Of a DNA stretch of 64,000 nucleotides, positions 33,655 through 45,139 are shown in pieces. Each line of letters starts with the position of its first letter. Position 1 is the first letter of the stretch. A model generated the notes under the pieces. The model made no database searches. It saw nothing but the letters and a program-made list of their open reading frames with translations, and was not told where the DNA came from. The stretch comes from Rikenellaceae bacterium (GTDB lineage Bacteria; Bacteroidota; Bacteroidia; Bacteroidales; Rikenellaceae): contig JAJBUQ010000009.1 in assembly GCA_020860245.1 (NCBI GenBank), positions 133,773 to 197,772 on the forward strand, in the 5' to 3' direction. The translations under genes and the position numbers were made by a program.

Positions 33655-34946
33655 TGAAAACGATCGAAAATAAATTAACCGATCTCTATCTGTACAACAC
33701 CGACCTGATAAACGAGGGTCTTCCATCGTTTATCAAAAATAACAGAAGGGAAGCGCTGGAGGCATTCAATATATTAGGGCTTCCCGATACCGGAAACGAA
33801 AAATATAAATACAGCAATATAAAATCGAGATACGGACTTCATAATTATGAAAAATATTTTTCCGTAACCGATTCATGCTGTGAAGATGTCTGTAAGCTAC
33901 CGGTGGAAAGCTATGAAATAAATATTATTAACGGGTTCTGTATCAGCGGGTTGACTGTGCTTTCGGACGGTGTTGTTTATGGAAGTCTCAAGGAGGCTTC
34001 CAATCAATATCCCGAATTGGTTGAGTCCGGATACAACAAGATCGCAGATAATAAAAACGATTCCGTCTCCGCGTTGAATACAATGTTCGTACAGGACGGA
34101 GCATTCATATACATTCCCAAAGGAGTATCGGCACAATTACCGATCTCTATTGTAAACTGTTACAATGCGATCGAGAATATTTACATATTTGCAAGAAATC
34201 TAATAATTATCGAAGAAAATTCTTCTTTGAAACTCATAATCGATTCGCATACGATAGGAGAGAGTGCGTATATGATAAATAACCTTACGGAAGTTATTTT
34301 AGGGAAAAACGCATTTGCGGAGATCGTAGAATTTCAGAAAGAGAATGATAAATCTACTCATCTCAATAATTTTTATGCCTCACAGCCGGAGAACAGCAAT
34401 CTTAAGGTTGTCGTAATATCTACCGACGGAGGATTCATTCGCAATAACTGGAATGTAAACCTTGAAGGTGGGAATGCAGAGACTCATAATTACGGACTTT
34501 ATATTGCCGGATGCGGACAATCGATAGACAATTATACAAATACGGAGCATCGCGTGGCAGACTGTACGAGTTTTGAGAAATACAAAGGAATTGTCGCTTG
34601 CAGCGGAAAAGGAATTTTCAACGGACGGATACTGGTTGAGAAGGATGCTCAGCGTACACGCGCCTTCCAGGAGAATCACAATCTTGTTTTGGATGATAAT
34701 TCTATCGTAGACTCCAAGCCTCAACTGGAGATATACGCAGACGATGTTAAATGCAGCCACGGAGCGACCGTAGGACAGTTGGATGAAAACGCTGTATTTT
34801 ATATGCGGCAGAGGGGGATCAGTGAAGAAGAAGCGAAAAAACTCCAGATGTACGGTTTTATGAACGACATTGTAGGAGAAGTAAAGATTGCCGGTTTACC
34901 TGAAATAATCAACCGTATTGCCGGAGAAAAAATAGAGAGTTTATAA
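33654..34946 (+). CDS. sufD: Fe-S cluster assembly protein SufD
   Basis: Partner of SufB in the SufBC2D complex, needed for iron entry into clusters. The C-terminal half shows the shared SufB/D signature: GIFNGRILVEKDAQRTRAFQENHNLVLDDNSIVDSKPQLEIYADDVKCSHGATVGQLDENAVFYMRQRGISEEEAKKL, with the functional CSHGAT histidine. The N-terminal helical domain is divergent, as is typical. 430 residues. Translationally coupled to both sufC and sufS by one-base overlaps. Confidence 0.96.
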   Translation: MKTIENKLTDLYLYNTDLINEGLPSFIKNNRREALEAFNILGLPDTGNEKYKYSNIKSRYGLHNYEKYFSVTDSCCEDVCKLPVESYEINIINGFCISGLTVLSDGVVYGSLKEASNQYPELVESGYNKIADNKNDSVSALNTMFVQDGAFIYIPKGVSAQLPISIVNCYNAIENIYIFARNLIIIEENSSLKLIIDSHTIGESAYMINNLTEVILGKNAFAEIVEFQKENDKSTHLNNFYASQPENSNLKVVVISTDGGFIRNNWNVNLEGGNAETHNYGLYIAGCGQSIDNYTNTEHRVADCTSFEKYKGIVACSGKGIFNGRILVEKDAQRTRAFQENHNLVLDDNSIVDSKPQLEIYADDVKCSHGATVGQLDENAVFYMRQRGISEEEAKKLQMYGFMNDIVGEVKIAGLPEIINRIAGEKIESL

Positions 34947-36166
34947 TGTTTGACGCAGATAAAATAAGGAAAGATTTCCCAATTCTCAATCTTAAGGTAC
35001 ACGGTAAACCTCTTGTATATTTCGACAATGGTGCAACTGCCCAGAAACCATTGAGGGTGATAGAGAAAATAAATTCACTACACCTCGAATCGAATGCTAA
35101 CATCCATCGAGGGCTTCATTACTTAAGTGAAAAAATCACTTCAGAATATGAAGAAGCTCGCAAAACGATCGCCGGATTCATTAACGCCCGTTCAGGTAAA
35201 GAGGTAGTTTTTACCTCCGGAGCCACGATGTCGATAAATACGGTCGCTTACAGTTATGGAGAAAAATTTGTCAGTGAGGGAGATAACGTCATAGTATCCG
35301 AAATGGAGCACCATTCTAACATAGTTCCGTGGCAGATGCTGTGTCAGCGGAAAAATACGGAATTGCGAGTCATTCCTTTCGACGACGAAGGTTATCTGCG
35401 GGAAGATCGGTTAGAGGGGCTTATTGACAATAAAACGCGTATTGTCGCGGTCACTCAGGCTTCCAATGTGCTCGGTACAATGCCCGATCTGGATAAAATT
35501 ATAAAATTGTCGCATAATGCCGGAGTTCCTGTACTCATAGACGGATGTCAGGGAATCGTCCATGCCGATGTGGATGTTCAGGCTCTGGACTGCGATTTTT
35601 ACGTATTTTCAGGCCATAAGCTCTACGGACCTACCGGGATAGGAATTCTCTATGCCAAAGAGAAATGGTTGGAAGAGATGCCCCCTTTTATGGGTGGGGG
35701 AGATATGGTAAAAACAGTATCTTTTGAAAAAACCGAGTATGCGGATATACCTCTGAAATTTGAAGCTGGGACCTCAAACTTTATTGGAGCCATAGGCATG
35801 GCAGAGGCTGTAAAATATCTTTCATCTATTGATTTCAATGCGGTTCGTCTGCATGAATATGAATTGACGAACTACGCATCGGACCAATTACAAAATTTAG
35901 ACGGAGTTAAGATTTACGGGAACGTTCCGGATAAATGCAGTATAATCTCTTTTACTGTGGAAGGCACGCATCCTTATGATATAGGAATGATATTGGATAA
36001 AATGGGTGTGGCGATCCGTACAGGAACCCACTGTGCGGAACCTGTAATGGCACATTACGGATTACAAAGTATGGCAAGGGCGTCCTTTGCCATGTATAAT
36101 ACCTTCGGTGAGATCGATATTTTTGTAGACTCTCTTGAGAAGACAATCTCGATGTTAAGAGGATAA
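34946..36166 (+). CDS. sufS: Cysteine desulfurase SufS
   Basis: PLP enzyme that takes sulfur from cysteine for Fe-S assembly. The PLP lysine is K225 in FSGHKLYGPTGIG; the persulfide-carrying cysteine is C363 in RTGTHCAEPVMAHYG. The N-terminal PLVYFDNGATAQKPLRVIE and HRGLHYLSEKITSEYEEAR are group II marks. 406 residues is full length. No sufE or sufU partner is next to it. Five bases separate it from maf, which probably shares the message. Confidence 0.97.
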   Translation: MFDADKIRKDFPILNLKVHGKPLVYFDNGATAQKPLRVIEKINSLHLESNANIHRGLHYLSEKITSEYEEARKTIAGFINARSGKEVVFTSGATMSINTVAYSYGEKFVSEGDNVIVSEMEHHSNIVPWQMLCQRKNTELRVIPFDDEGYLREDRLEGLIDNKTRIVAVTQASNVLGTMPDLDKIIKLSHNAGVPVLIDGCQGIVHADVDVQALDCDFYVFSGHKLYGPTGIGILYAKEKWLEEMPPFMGGGDMVKTVSFEKTEYADIPLKFEAGTSNFIGAIGMAEAVKYLSSIDFNAVRLHEYELTNYASDQLQNLDGVKIYGNVPDKCSIISFTVEGTHPYDIGMILDKMGVAIRTGTHCAEPVMAHYGLQSMARASFAMYNTFGEIDIFVDSLEKTISMLRG

Positions 36167-36171
36167 TAACT

Positions 36172-36786
36172 ATGCTTCAGGAAATTATAGCCGGATACAA
36201 TGTTATTCTCGCGAGTAATTCTCCGAGGAGAAAGGAATTGCTGAAAGGTTTAGGGATAAATTTTTCCATACCGTCAAATTTCGATGTCGACGAATCGTTT
36301 CCTGCGGATATGAACCCTGAATATGTTCCTGTTTATCTCTCCGCAAAAAAATCGGACGGTTATCCGCAAGCATTGTCCGATAAGGATATTTTACTCACTG
36401 CCGATACGGTAGTTATCAAAAACGGAATAATTCTGGGCAAACCGGAGAACGCCTCTCAAGCCTTCGATATGCTATCGATGCTGTCGGATGGAATGCATAA
36501 AGTCGTTACCGGTGTGACTTTGAAGAGCAGCAAACATCGGAAATCTTTTTCATGTATTACGGAAGTCGAATTCGATTTTCTCTCGGAGGAAGAGATATAT
36601 TATTACATAAATAAGTATTCTCCTTATGATAAGGCCGGAAGTTATGGTATTCAGGAATGGATCGGATATGTGGGAATTAAAAGTATTCGCGGATCATTCT
36701 ACAATGTCATGGGTTTGCCGGTACAGATGTTATACAGGAATTTGAAAGAATTTGTTAAAAATTCCATAAATGATAATTATTTATAA
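36172..36786 (+). CDS. maf: Maf-family nucleoside triphosphate pyrophosphatase
   Basis: Hydrolyses non-canonical or excess dTTP/UTP-type nucleotides, limiting misincorporation. The N-terminal VILASNSPRRKELLKGLGI and the central LTADTVVIKNGIILGKPENASQAFDMLSMLSDGMHKVVTGV are family motifs; SYGIQEWIGYVGIKSIRGSFYNVMGLP closes the fold. 204 residues is normal. Last gene of the suf unit. No terminator of its own is seen in the next 90 bases; the first is at 36911-36952. Confidence 0.94.
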   Translation: MLQEIIAGYNVILASNSPRRKELLKGLGINFSIPSNFDVDESFPADMNPEYVPVYLSAKKSDGYPQALSDKDILLTADTVVIKNGIILGKPENASQAFDMLSMLSDGMHKVVTGVTLKSSKHRKSFSCITEVEFDFLSEEEIYYYINKYSPYDKAGSYGIQEWIGYVGIKSIRGSFYNVMGLPVQMLYRNLKEFVKNSINDNYL

Positions 36787-36844
36787 ATCAACTTTAAAAT
36801 GGTGTTTGAACGGTAAAATTGAGGAAAAATAATTATTGTCAGTA

Positions 36845-36874
36845 TTGTTTTTTATAAAATTTCATCTATCTTTA
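36845..36874 (+). promoter_or_regulatory. Promoter-like pair in front of the candidate small transcript
   Basis: TTG at 36845-36847, a 19-base spacer, then TATCTTTA at 36867-36874, one base off TAnnTTTG. The same final-A variant stands before parA and the prolyl oligopeptidase gene. Start would be at about 36879. Confidence 0.4.
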
Positions 36875-36878
36875 CAAT

Positions 36879-36952
36879 ATGAAGTTATGCCAATTGCTTC
36901 ATAGTAATGAGGGCATAGAATAATCTTTTTTAGGATGTTCTATGCCCTTTTT
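36879..36952 (+). ncRNA. Candidate small transcript with a 14-codon ORF and terminator
   Basis: Between the -7-like box and a strong terminator lies a 74-base unit. It begins with TATGAAG (36878-36884) paired with CTTCATA (36897-36903). The same bases encode a 14-residue ORF, MKLCQLLHSNEGIE, from 36879 to the TAA at 36921-36923. TATGCC in the first loop (36886-36891) could pair with GGCATA of the terminator stem, giving an alternative fold. No co-directional gene follows directly. Whether it is an sRNA, a leader peptide remnant or chance is open. Confidence 0.35.
36911..36952 (+). terminator. Intrinsic terminator 3' of the maf region
   Basis: GGGCATAGAA (36911-36920) pairs perfectly with TTCTATGCCC (36938-36947), 17-base loop, then TTTTT. 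It works only on the plus strand; the minus-strand flank has no T-tract. It may end both the suf-maf message and the candidate small transcript. Confidence 0.8.
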
Positions 36953-37409
36953 ATTTGATTATCGGGAAAAAATCTATTTTTTCCATTATCCTTTTTTCCG
37001 GAGAGTATCTAAAGCAGAAATGTGTGATTCCATTGGTTACACCGACATAAGGAGCCTTTATAATCATGTTGTATTTACAGACCTGATTGATTATTTTCTC
37101 TGTTAATTTGATATGGGGGGCTTTGCATTCTATGAGCAGAAATGGTTTTGCCGTAGAATCATAAACCACAATATCGGCCCTTAATGACGTATTATTTAGT
37201 TTTATAAGATGTTCCTGTTTGATAAATAGTGCGTTAGCGTTTTTGTAATCGATAAGATAGCGGATAAAGTTTTGCCGTACCCATTCTTCCGGAGTGCATA
37301 CGAGCCCTCTTCTTCGGATATCGTCCCATATTTCTCTTTTTCCGTTATTAATCCTGGTAATCAAATCCGGTTGGGGGATTTTATAAATTTCCTTTTTGTC
37401 TTGTGGCAT
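36951..37409 (-). CDS. Standalone HsdR N-terminal-like nuclease-fold protein
   Basis: 152-residue protein of the type I restriction HsdR_N family seen widely in Bacteroidota without any restriction partners. The putative PD-(D/E)xK core is RADIVVYDSTAKPFLLIECKAP near residue 80-100, with Asp, Glu and Lys (ECK) in the expected order. The N-terminus EEWVRQNFIRYLID is typical. No hsdM, hsdS or HsdR helicase part is present, so classical restriction is unlikely; the role is unknown. I choose ATG 37409 because the frame's earlier codons lie upstream of a -7 box. Its stop overlaps the T-tract of the convergent terminator. Confidence 0.82.
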   Translation of the reverse strand: MPQDKKEIYKIPQPDLITRINNGKREIWDDIRRRGLVCTPEEWVRQNFIRYLIDYKNANALFIKQEHLIKLNNTSLRADIVVYDSTAKPFLLIECKAPHIKLTEKIINQVCKYNMIIKAPYVGVTNGITHFCFRYSPEKRIMEKIDFFPIIK

Positions 37410-37424
37410 TCGGTATGATTTAGA

Positions 37425-37432
37425 CAAAATTA
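37425..37432 (-). promoter_or_regulatory. -7 promoter box for the HsdR_N-like gene
   Basis: Minus-strand TAATTTTG, exact TAnnTTTG, 16 bases before ATG 37409. It makes an upstream extension of the reading frame improbable. Confidence 0.55.
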
Positions 37433-37493
37433 ATAAAATATATTCATTAAATTCGCAGGAGTATATCATATAAATATTCAAATAAAATTACTT

Positions 37494-39803
37494 ATGGAAG
37501 AAATAAAAAGTAAGAGAGATGAGGCTCTGGAATATCATTCCAGCGGAAGAGCGGGTAAAATAGAGGTTGTACTAACCAAACCATATAATACACAGAAAGA
37601 TCTGTCACTGGCATATTCTCCGGGAGTTGCGGAACCGTGTCTCGAAATTGAAAAAGATCCGGATAATGCCTATAAATATACGGCCAAAGGTAATTTGGTC
37701 GCTGTTATTTCTAATGGCACGGCAGTTTTAGGTCTCGGAGATATAGGTGCCCTCGCAGGTAAACCCGTAATGGAGGGTAAAGGACTTCTGTTCAAAACCT
37801 TTGCGGATATAGACGTATTCGATATTGAAGTGGATACGAAAAATGTGGATAATTTTATTCAAACAGTAAAAAATATATCGCCGACATTCGGTGGAATAAA
37901 TCTCGAAGACATAAAAGCACCGGAGTGTTTTGAAATCGAAGAACGTCTCAGGGAAGAACTCGATATCCCTGTAATGCATGACGACCAGCACGGTACGGCT
38001 ATTATTTCCTCTGCGGCACTTTTAAATGCTTTGGAAATCGCAGGTAAAGATATATCCGAGGTAAAAGTCGTAGTGAACGGTGCCGGAGCTGCGTCCATAG
38101 CCTGTTCCAAACTTTATATTTCTTTGGGAGTCAGGAAGGAGAATCTTGTAATGTACGACAGTAAGGGAGTGATAACGCGGGATCGTAATGATCTGAACCC
38201 GATGAAACAAATTTTCGCCACCGACAGGAATATCAGAACTCTTGCGGATGCTATAAAGGGTGCGGATGTATTTCTCGGACTGTCTGTTGCGAATATTCTT
38301 TCGCAGGACATGGTTCGTTCTATGGCAGATAATCCGATCGTGTTTGCTCTGGCAAATCCTGATCCGGAGATATCCTATGACGATGCTATGGCATCGCGGA
38401 AGGATATAATTTTTGCAACCGGACGCTCGGATTACCCAAATCAGGTAAATAATGTTTTGGGATTCCCTTACATATTCAGAGGGGCGCTCGATGTTCGTGC
38501 CACTAAGATCAACGAAGAGATGAAGATCGCGGCCGTGAAGGCTCTTGCCAAGTTGGCGAAAGAACCGGTTCCGGATATCGTATTAACAGCTTATAACGGA
38601 GCTAATATCTCGTTCGGCAGGGACTATCTTATTCCCAAGGCTCTGGATCCGAGGCTTATTACCGAGATATCCGCCGCCGTGGCCAAGGCTGCGATTGATT
38701 CCGGCGTGGCACGAAAAGAAATTATCGATTGGGAGTCTTACCGTTTCGAACTTCAGAAAAGGATGGGGCGGGATAATAAACTTCTGAGAGCTATTAGAAA
38801 TAAAGCGAGAAGCTGCCCTGCAAAGAGACTGGTATTTGCTTATGCTGAAAATATTAATACCTTAAAGGCGGCTTCCGATATACTTCACGACAAGATAGCA
38901 TTCCCGATTCTAATCGGCAACAAGGAGAGGATATCCGCGATAATTAAAGAAAATAATCTGGAGATAGATAAAAGTCATATTATCGACCATACAAGCGACA
39001 GCGAATCCCAAAGGAGACGGGAATATGCCGATGTTCTGTATAGTAAGCTGAACCGTAAGGGATTGTCCAGAGAGGATTGTCTAAAGAATCTTAGTAAAAA
39101 CAACTGGTTCAGTCTTATGATGGTATATTGCGGCGATGCGGACAGCGTTATCCTGAATTATAGTCGAAGATATACCACCGCGCTCGAACCTGCGCGTAAG
39201 ATCTTCCAGAGCATCAACCGCTCTACTTTGGCTGCAATGGTGATTGTTATGACTAAAAACGGACCTATGTTCTTCGTGGATATGGCAGTGAATACCAATC
39301 CAGGGGTTGCGGAACTTGTAGATATAACGATTCTTGCAACTAAAACGATCCGCAAGCTCGGTATCGAACCTGTAACGGCAATGTTGTCATACTCTAATTT
39401 TGGAACCGATACTGAGCGTGATGCGACGACTGTTGCACAAGCAGTTAAAATTATCCACGACCGTTACCCGCAGTTAGTTGTAGACGGGGAGATGAAGGTA
39501 GATTTTGCTTTGGATAAAACAGCGAGAATGGAAAAATTCCCGTTCTCCAAACTTCGGGATAGGGAAGTAAATACTTTTATCTTTCCTAATCTGTCCGCGG
39601 CCAATATATCATATAAACTTGTCGAGGAGATAGGAGGGAATGAAGTTACAGGACCTATCTTACTTGGACTCAACGGAGCTCCGGGAGTCCATATAATTTC
39701 AGAGTCGGCATCGGTAATGTCGATCGTAAACCTTGCTACACTATCTGTTTTGGATGTCTGCGACGCAGGAGATAGGTGTAATGTCGAAGAGATAAACTAC
39801 TAA
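37494..39803 (+). CDS. maeB: NADP-dependent malic enzyme with phosphotransacetylase-like domain
   Basis: Decarboxylates malate to pyruvate, making NADPH. The N-terminal malic domain (about 1-420) shows [19 protein letters not shown] near residue 38, the metal-site [21 protein letters not shown] near 160, the Rossmann [16 protein letters not shown] and [11 protein letters not shown] near 282. The C-terminal third is a phosphate acetyltransferase-like domain, regulatory in this enzyme class. 769 residues is typical of MaeB. A good promoter box was not found; TAAATTCG at 37450-37457 is one base off. lacZ follows after ten bases. Confidence 0.95.
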   Translation: MEEIKSKRDEALEYHSSGRAGKIEVVLTKPYNTQKDLSLAYSPGVAEPCLEIEKDPDNAYKYTAKGNLVAVISNGTAVLGLGDIGALAGKPVMEGKGLLFKTFADIDVFDIEVDTKNVDNFIQTVKNISPTFGGINLEDIKAPECFEIEERLREELDIPVMHDDQHGTAIISSAALLNALEIAGKDISEVKVVVNGAGAASIACSKLYISLGVRKENLVMYDSKGVITRDRNDLNPMKQIFATDRNIRTLADAIKGADVFLGLSVANILSQDMVRSMADNPIVFALANPDPEISYDDAMASRKDIIFATGRSDYPNQVNNVLGFPYIFRGALDVRATKINEEMKIAAVKALAKLAKEPVPDIVLTAYNGANISFGRDYLIPKALDPRLITEISAAVAKAAIDSGVARKEIIDWESYRFELQKRMGRDNKLLRAIRNKARSCPAKRLVFAYAENINTLKAASDILHDKIAFPILIGNKERISAIIKENNLEIDKSHIIDHTSDSESQRRREYADVLYSKLNRKGLSREDCLKNLSKNNWFSLMMVYCGDADSVILNYSRRYTTALEPARKIFQSINRSTLAAMVIVMTKNGPMFFVDMAVNTNPGVAELVDITILATKTIRKLGIEPVTAMLSYSNFGTDTERDATTVAQAVKIIHDRYPQLVVDGEMKVDFALDKTARMEKFPFSKLRDREVNTFIFPNLSAANISYKLVEEIGGNEVTGPILLGLNGAPGVHIISESASVMSIVNLATLSVLDVCDAGDRCNVEEINY

Positions 39804-39807
39804 CTGA

Positions 39808-43005
<3,198 letters not shown>

Positions 43006-43010
43006 AATAA

Positions 43011-43037
43011 AAAACCTCCCATTATGGGAGGTTTTTT
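43011..43037. terminator. Bidirectional terminator between lacZ and the prolyl oligopeptidase gene
   Basis: AAAACCTCCCA (43011-43021) pairs with TGGGAGGTTTT (43025-43035), then T residues to 43037. The minus strand also ends in a T-rich tail. It lies between convergent genes. Confidence 0.88.
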
Positions 43038-45051
43038 ATTTATTCAAATGATACAAAATAAACGAATACATATCTGTCATTTCGACTATTATCTTATCGC
43101 GTGATTTACCCGCACCGTGTCCTGCATCCCTGTCAATCCTTATAATTACCGGATTCTCTCCGCTTTGGGCGTTCTGCAGTGCAGCGGTAAATTTAAAGGA
43201 GTGCGCAGGAACAACTCTGTCATCATGATCCGCTGTCATTACAAGAGTAGGAGGGTATGGAGTTCCGTTTTTTATGTTGTGTAACGGAGAATATTTATAC
43301 AGATATTCAAAATCGTTTTTATTATCGCTGCATCCGTATTCCACGATCCATCCCCAACCGACAGTGAATTTATGATAACGCAGCATATCCAATACTCCGA
43401 CTCGCGGTATTACAACTGCAAATAATTCCGGTCTTTGAATCATACACGCAGCGACGAGTAATCCTCCGTTAGAACCTCCCGATATGGCAAGTTTAGAACT
43501 GTTGGTGTATCCCTGGTCTATAAGATATTCCGCAGCAGCGATAAAGTCATTGAATACATTCTGTTTGTTCTCCAACATTCCCTGCCGATGCCATTGTTCT
43601 CCGTATTCACCTCCTCCTCGTATATTTGCGACGGCATAGACTCCCCCCTGCTCCATGAAGAACAGATTTGCAGGGCTGAATTCAGGGGTTAGACTGATAT
43701 TAAATCCCCCATAACCATATAAATGAAGAGGGTTGCTGCCATCTGTCTTTATATCCTTTTTGTGAGAGATAAACATAGGGATCTTTGTTCCGTCCGGACT
43801 ATCATAAAAGATCTGTTTAGTTATGAAATCTTCCGGATTAAATGGCAATTCAGAGGTTTTGAATTTATAAGGTGCAATATTTTTATCGGTAGCCAGATAC
43901 ACCGTTGCGGGATTCAGGTAATTTTTTACTGAGAAAAAGACTGCCGAAGAGTCTGTTCCTTTATGTAAAAAGATACTTCCATTGTGCGGTGTAAAAATTT
44001 CTTTTTCAATTCCTGTCTCAATATCCTGATAAATAAGACAGTTATTTACATCTTTGACATATTTCAGAATAAACCCTTTATCGAATATAACGGCATCTTC
44101 GAGAACAATATCTTTTTCTGGAACAATTTCGGTAATTTTCTTGGTTAGTAAATTGACTCCGATGATCCGTCCGTTGCTGGCACTCTCATTTGTTATGAGC
44201 ATAAGAATATCGTTTCTGCATGAAATATAACGGTAGTCCGATGAGAATTCCTCTATGAGTCGCTCTGTGGAACCATCGGTAAGATTTATTATAATTATTC
44301 CATCTCCGGAAGTACCCTCGGAAGCAATTATCACGAGATACTTGCCGTCTTCGCTGATATGCGGATGGAAGTATCTCAGAGGATGTGCGGTATCTTCGAA
44401 TATGATTTTATCGTTTTCTTGCGGGTATCCCAGTTTATGATAATAAATTTTTTGAGATGAATTTATTCCCGAGAATTCATGACTTTTAGGTTTATCGAAG
44501 CCACTGTAATAGAATCCGTTCCCCCGCCATTGCGGCTGACAGAATTTGGTCCATTTTATTTCGTCGGATAATACCCTGCCGTCAGTCGTATTTATGATTT
44601 TTACTGTATTCCAGTCGGAGCCTGCATCTGCTAAAAGATATGCCATGTATTTGCCGTCGGAAGAGAATTTAATGCCAGAAATATAAACTGTTCCTTCTTC
44701 CGACAATTTATTCGGATCGATAAAAATTTCAGACTGTCCGTCAAATCCGAATTGCCTGTAAAGAATGTCTTGTTTAACACAACCGTTATTTTTGAAAAAA
44801 TAGATGTAGTCTCCGCTCTTTTGGAATTGTCCGTAGGATTCGTAATTGTACAACTCCGATAGTCTTTTTCTTATTTCTTCCCGGTATGGTATTCTGGAGA
44901 AATATTCTTCTGTAACTTTTCTTTGGGTCTCGATCCATATTGAGGTCTCTTCCAATGTAACATTCTCAAGCCAGCGGTACGGATCAGCAATCTTGACTCC
45001 GAAGTAATCGTCTACGCAATCGTTATCTTTTCTGGTAAACGGATATTTCAT
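43036..45051 (-). CDS. Prolyl oligopeptidase (S9A family)
   Basis: Serine peptidase that cleaves short peptides after proline. An N-terminal seven-bladed propeller (about 70-400) gates the alpha/beta hydrolase catalytic domain. The catalytic serine is S527 in ISGGSNGGLLVA; the aspartate lies in TADHDDRVVPAHSFKF near 612 and the histidine in DRDAGHGAGKS near 650. 671 residues is full length. It starts MKYPFTRKDND without a signal peptide, so it is predicted cytoplasmic, unlike the many exported S9 peptidases of this phylum. A -7-like TACCTTTA lies 14 bases upstream. Confidence 0.94.
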   Translation of the reverse strand: MKYPFTRKDNDCVDDYFGVKIADPYRWLENVTLEETSIWIETQRKVTEEYFSRIPYREEIRKRLSELYNYESYGQFQKSGDYIYFFKNNGCVKQDILYRQFGFDGQSEIFIDPNKLSEEGTVYISGIKFSSDGKYMAYLLADAGSDWNTVKIINTTDGRVLSDEIKWTKFCQPQWRGNGFYYSGFDKPKSHEFSGINSSQKIYYHKLGYPQENDKIIFEDTAHPLRYFHPHISEDGKYLVIIASEGTSGDGIIIINLTDGSTERLIEEFSSDYRYISCRNDILMLITNESASNGRIIGVNLLTKKITEIVPEKDIVLEDAVIFDKGFILKYVKDVNNCLIYQDIETGIEKEIFTPHNGSIFLHKGTDSSAVFFSVKNYLNPATVYLATDKNIAPYKFKTSELPFNPEDFITKQIFYDSPDGTKIPMFISHKKDIKTDGSNPLHLYGYGGFNISLTPEFSPANLFFMEQGGVYAVANIRGGGEYGEQWHRQGMLENKQNVFNDFIAAAEYLIDQGYTNSSKLAISGGSNGGLLVAACMIQRPELFAVVIPRVGVLDMLRYHKFTVGWGWIVEYGCSDNKNDFEYLYKYSPLHNIKNGTPYPPTLVMTADHDDRVVPAHSFKFTAALQNAQSGENPVIIRIDRDAGHGAGKSRDKIIVEMTDMYSFILYHLNK

Positions 45052-45064
45052 ATAATTTTTGTTA

Positions 45065-45072
45065 TAAAGGTA
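45065..45072 (-). promoter_or_regulatory. -7-like box for the prolyl oligopeptidase gene
   Basis: Minus-strand TACCTTTA matches TAnnTTTG except for the last base, 14 bases before the start codon. It sits next to the nqr terminator. Confidence 0.4.
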
Positions 45073-45079
45073 AAAATAA

Positions 45080-45103
45080 AAGAGAGGATCTATATCCTCT
45101 CTT
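45080..45103 (-). terminator. Terminator of the nqr operon
   Basis: AAGAGAGGAT pairs perfectly with ATCCTCTCTT (arms 45080-45089 and 45094-45103, 4-base loop). On the minus strand it is followed by TTATTTTTA. It lies about 30 bases past the nqrF stop. Confidence 0.85.
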
Positions 45104-45107
45104 CATT

Positions 45108-45139
45108 TTATTCATGTTACGCGTTATTCATGTTACGCG
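45108..45139. repeat. 16-bp perfect tandem duplication over the nqrF stop codon
   Basis: TTATTCATGTTACGCG occurs twice in a row (45108-45123 and 45124-45139). The second copy contains the last nqrF codon and the stop (45133-45135); the first lies in the 3' untranslated region. Probably a slippage duplication. Confidence 0.9.

Noticed and set aside
36951-37481. A restriction-modification system suggested by the HsdR_N-like gene
   Set aside because: No methylase, specificity or helicase gene is adjacent, and both neighbouring units are housekeeping genes.
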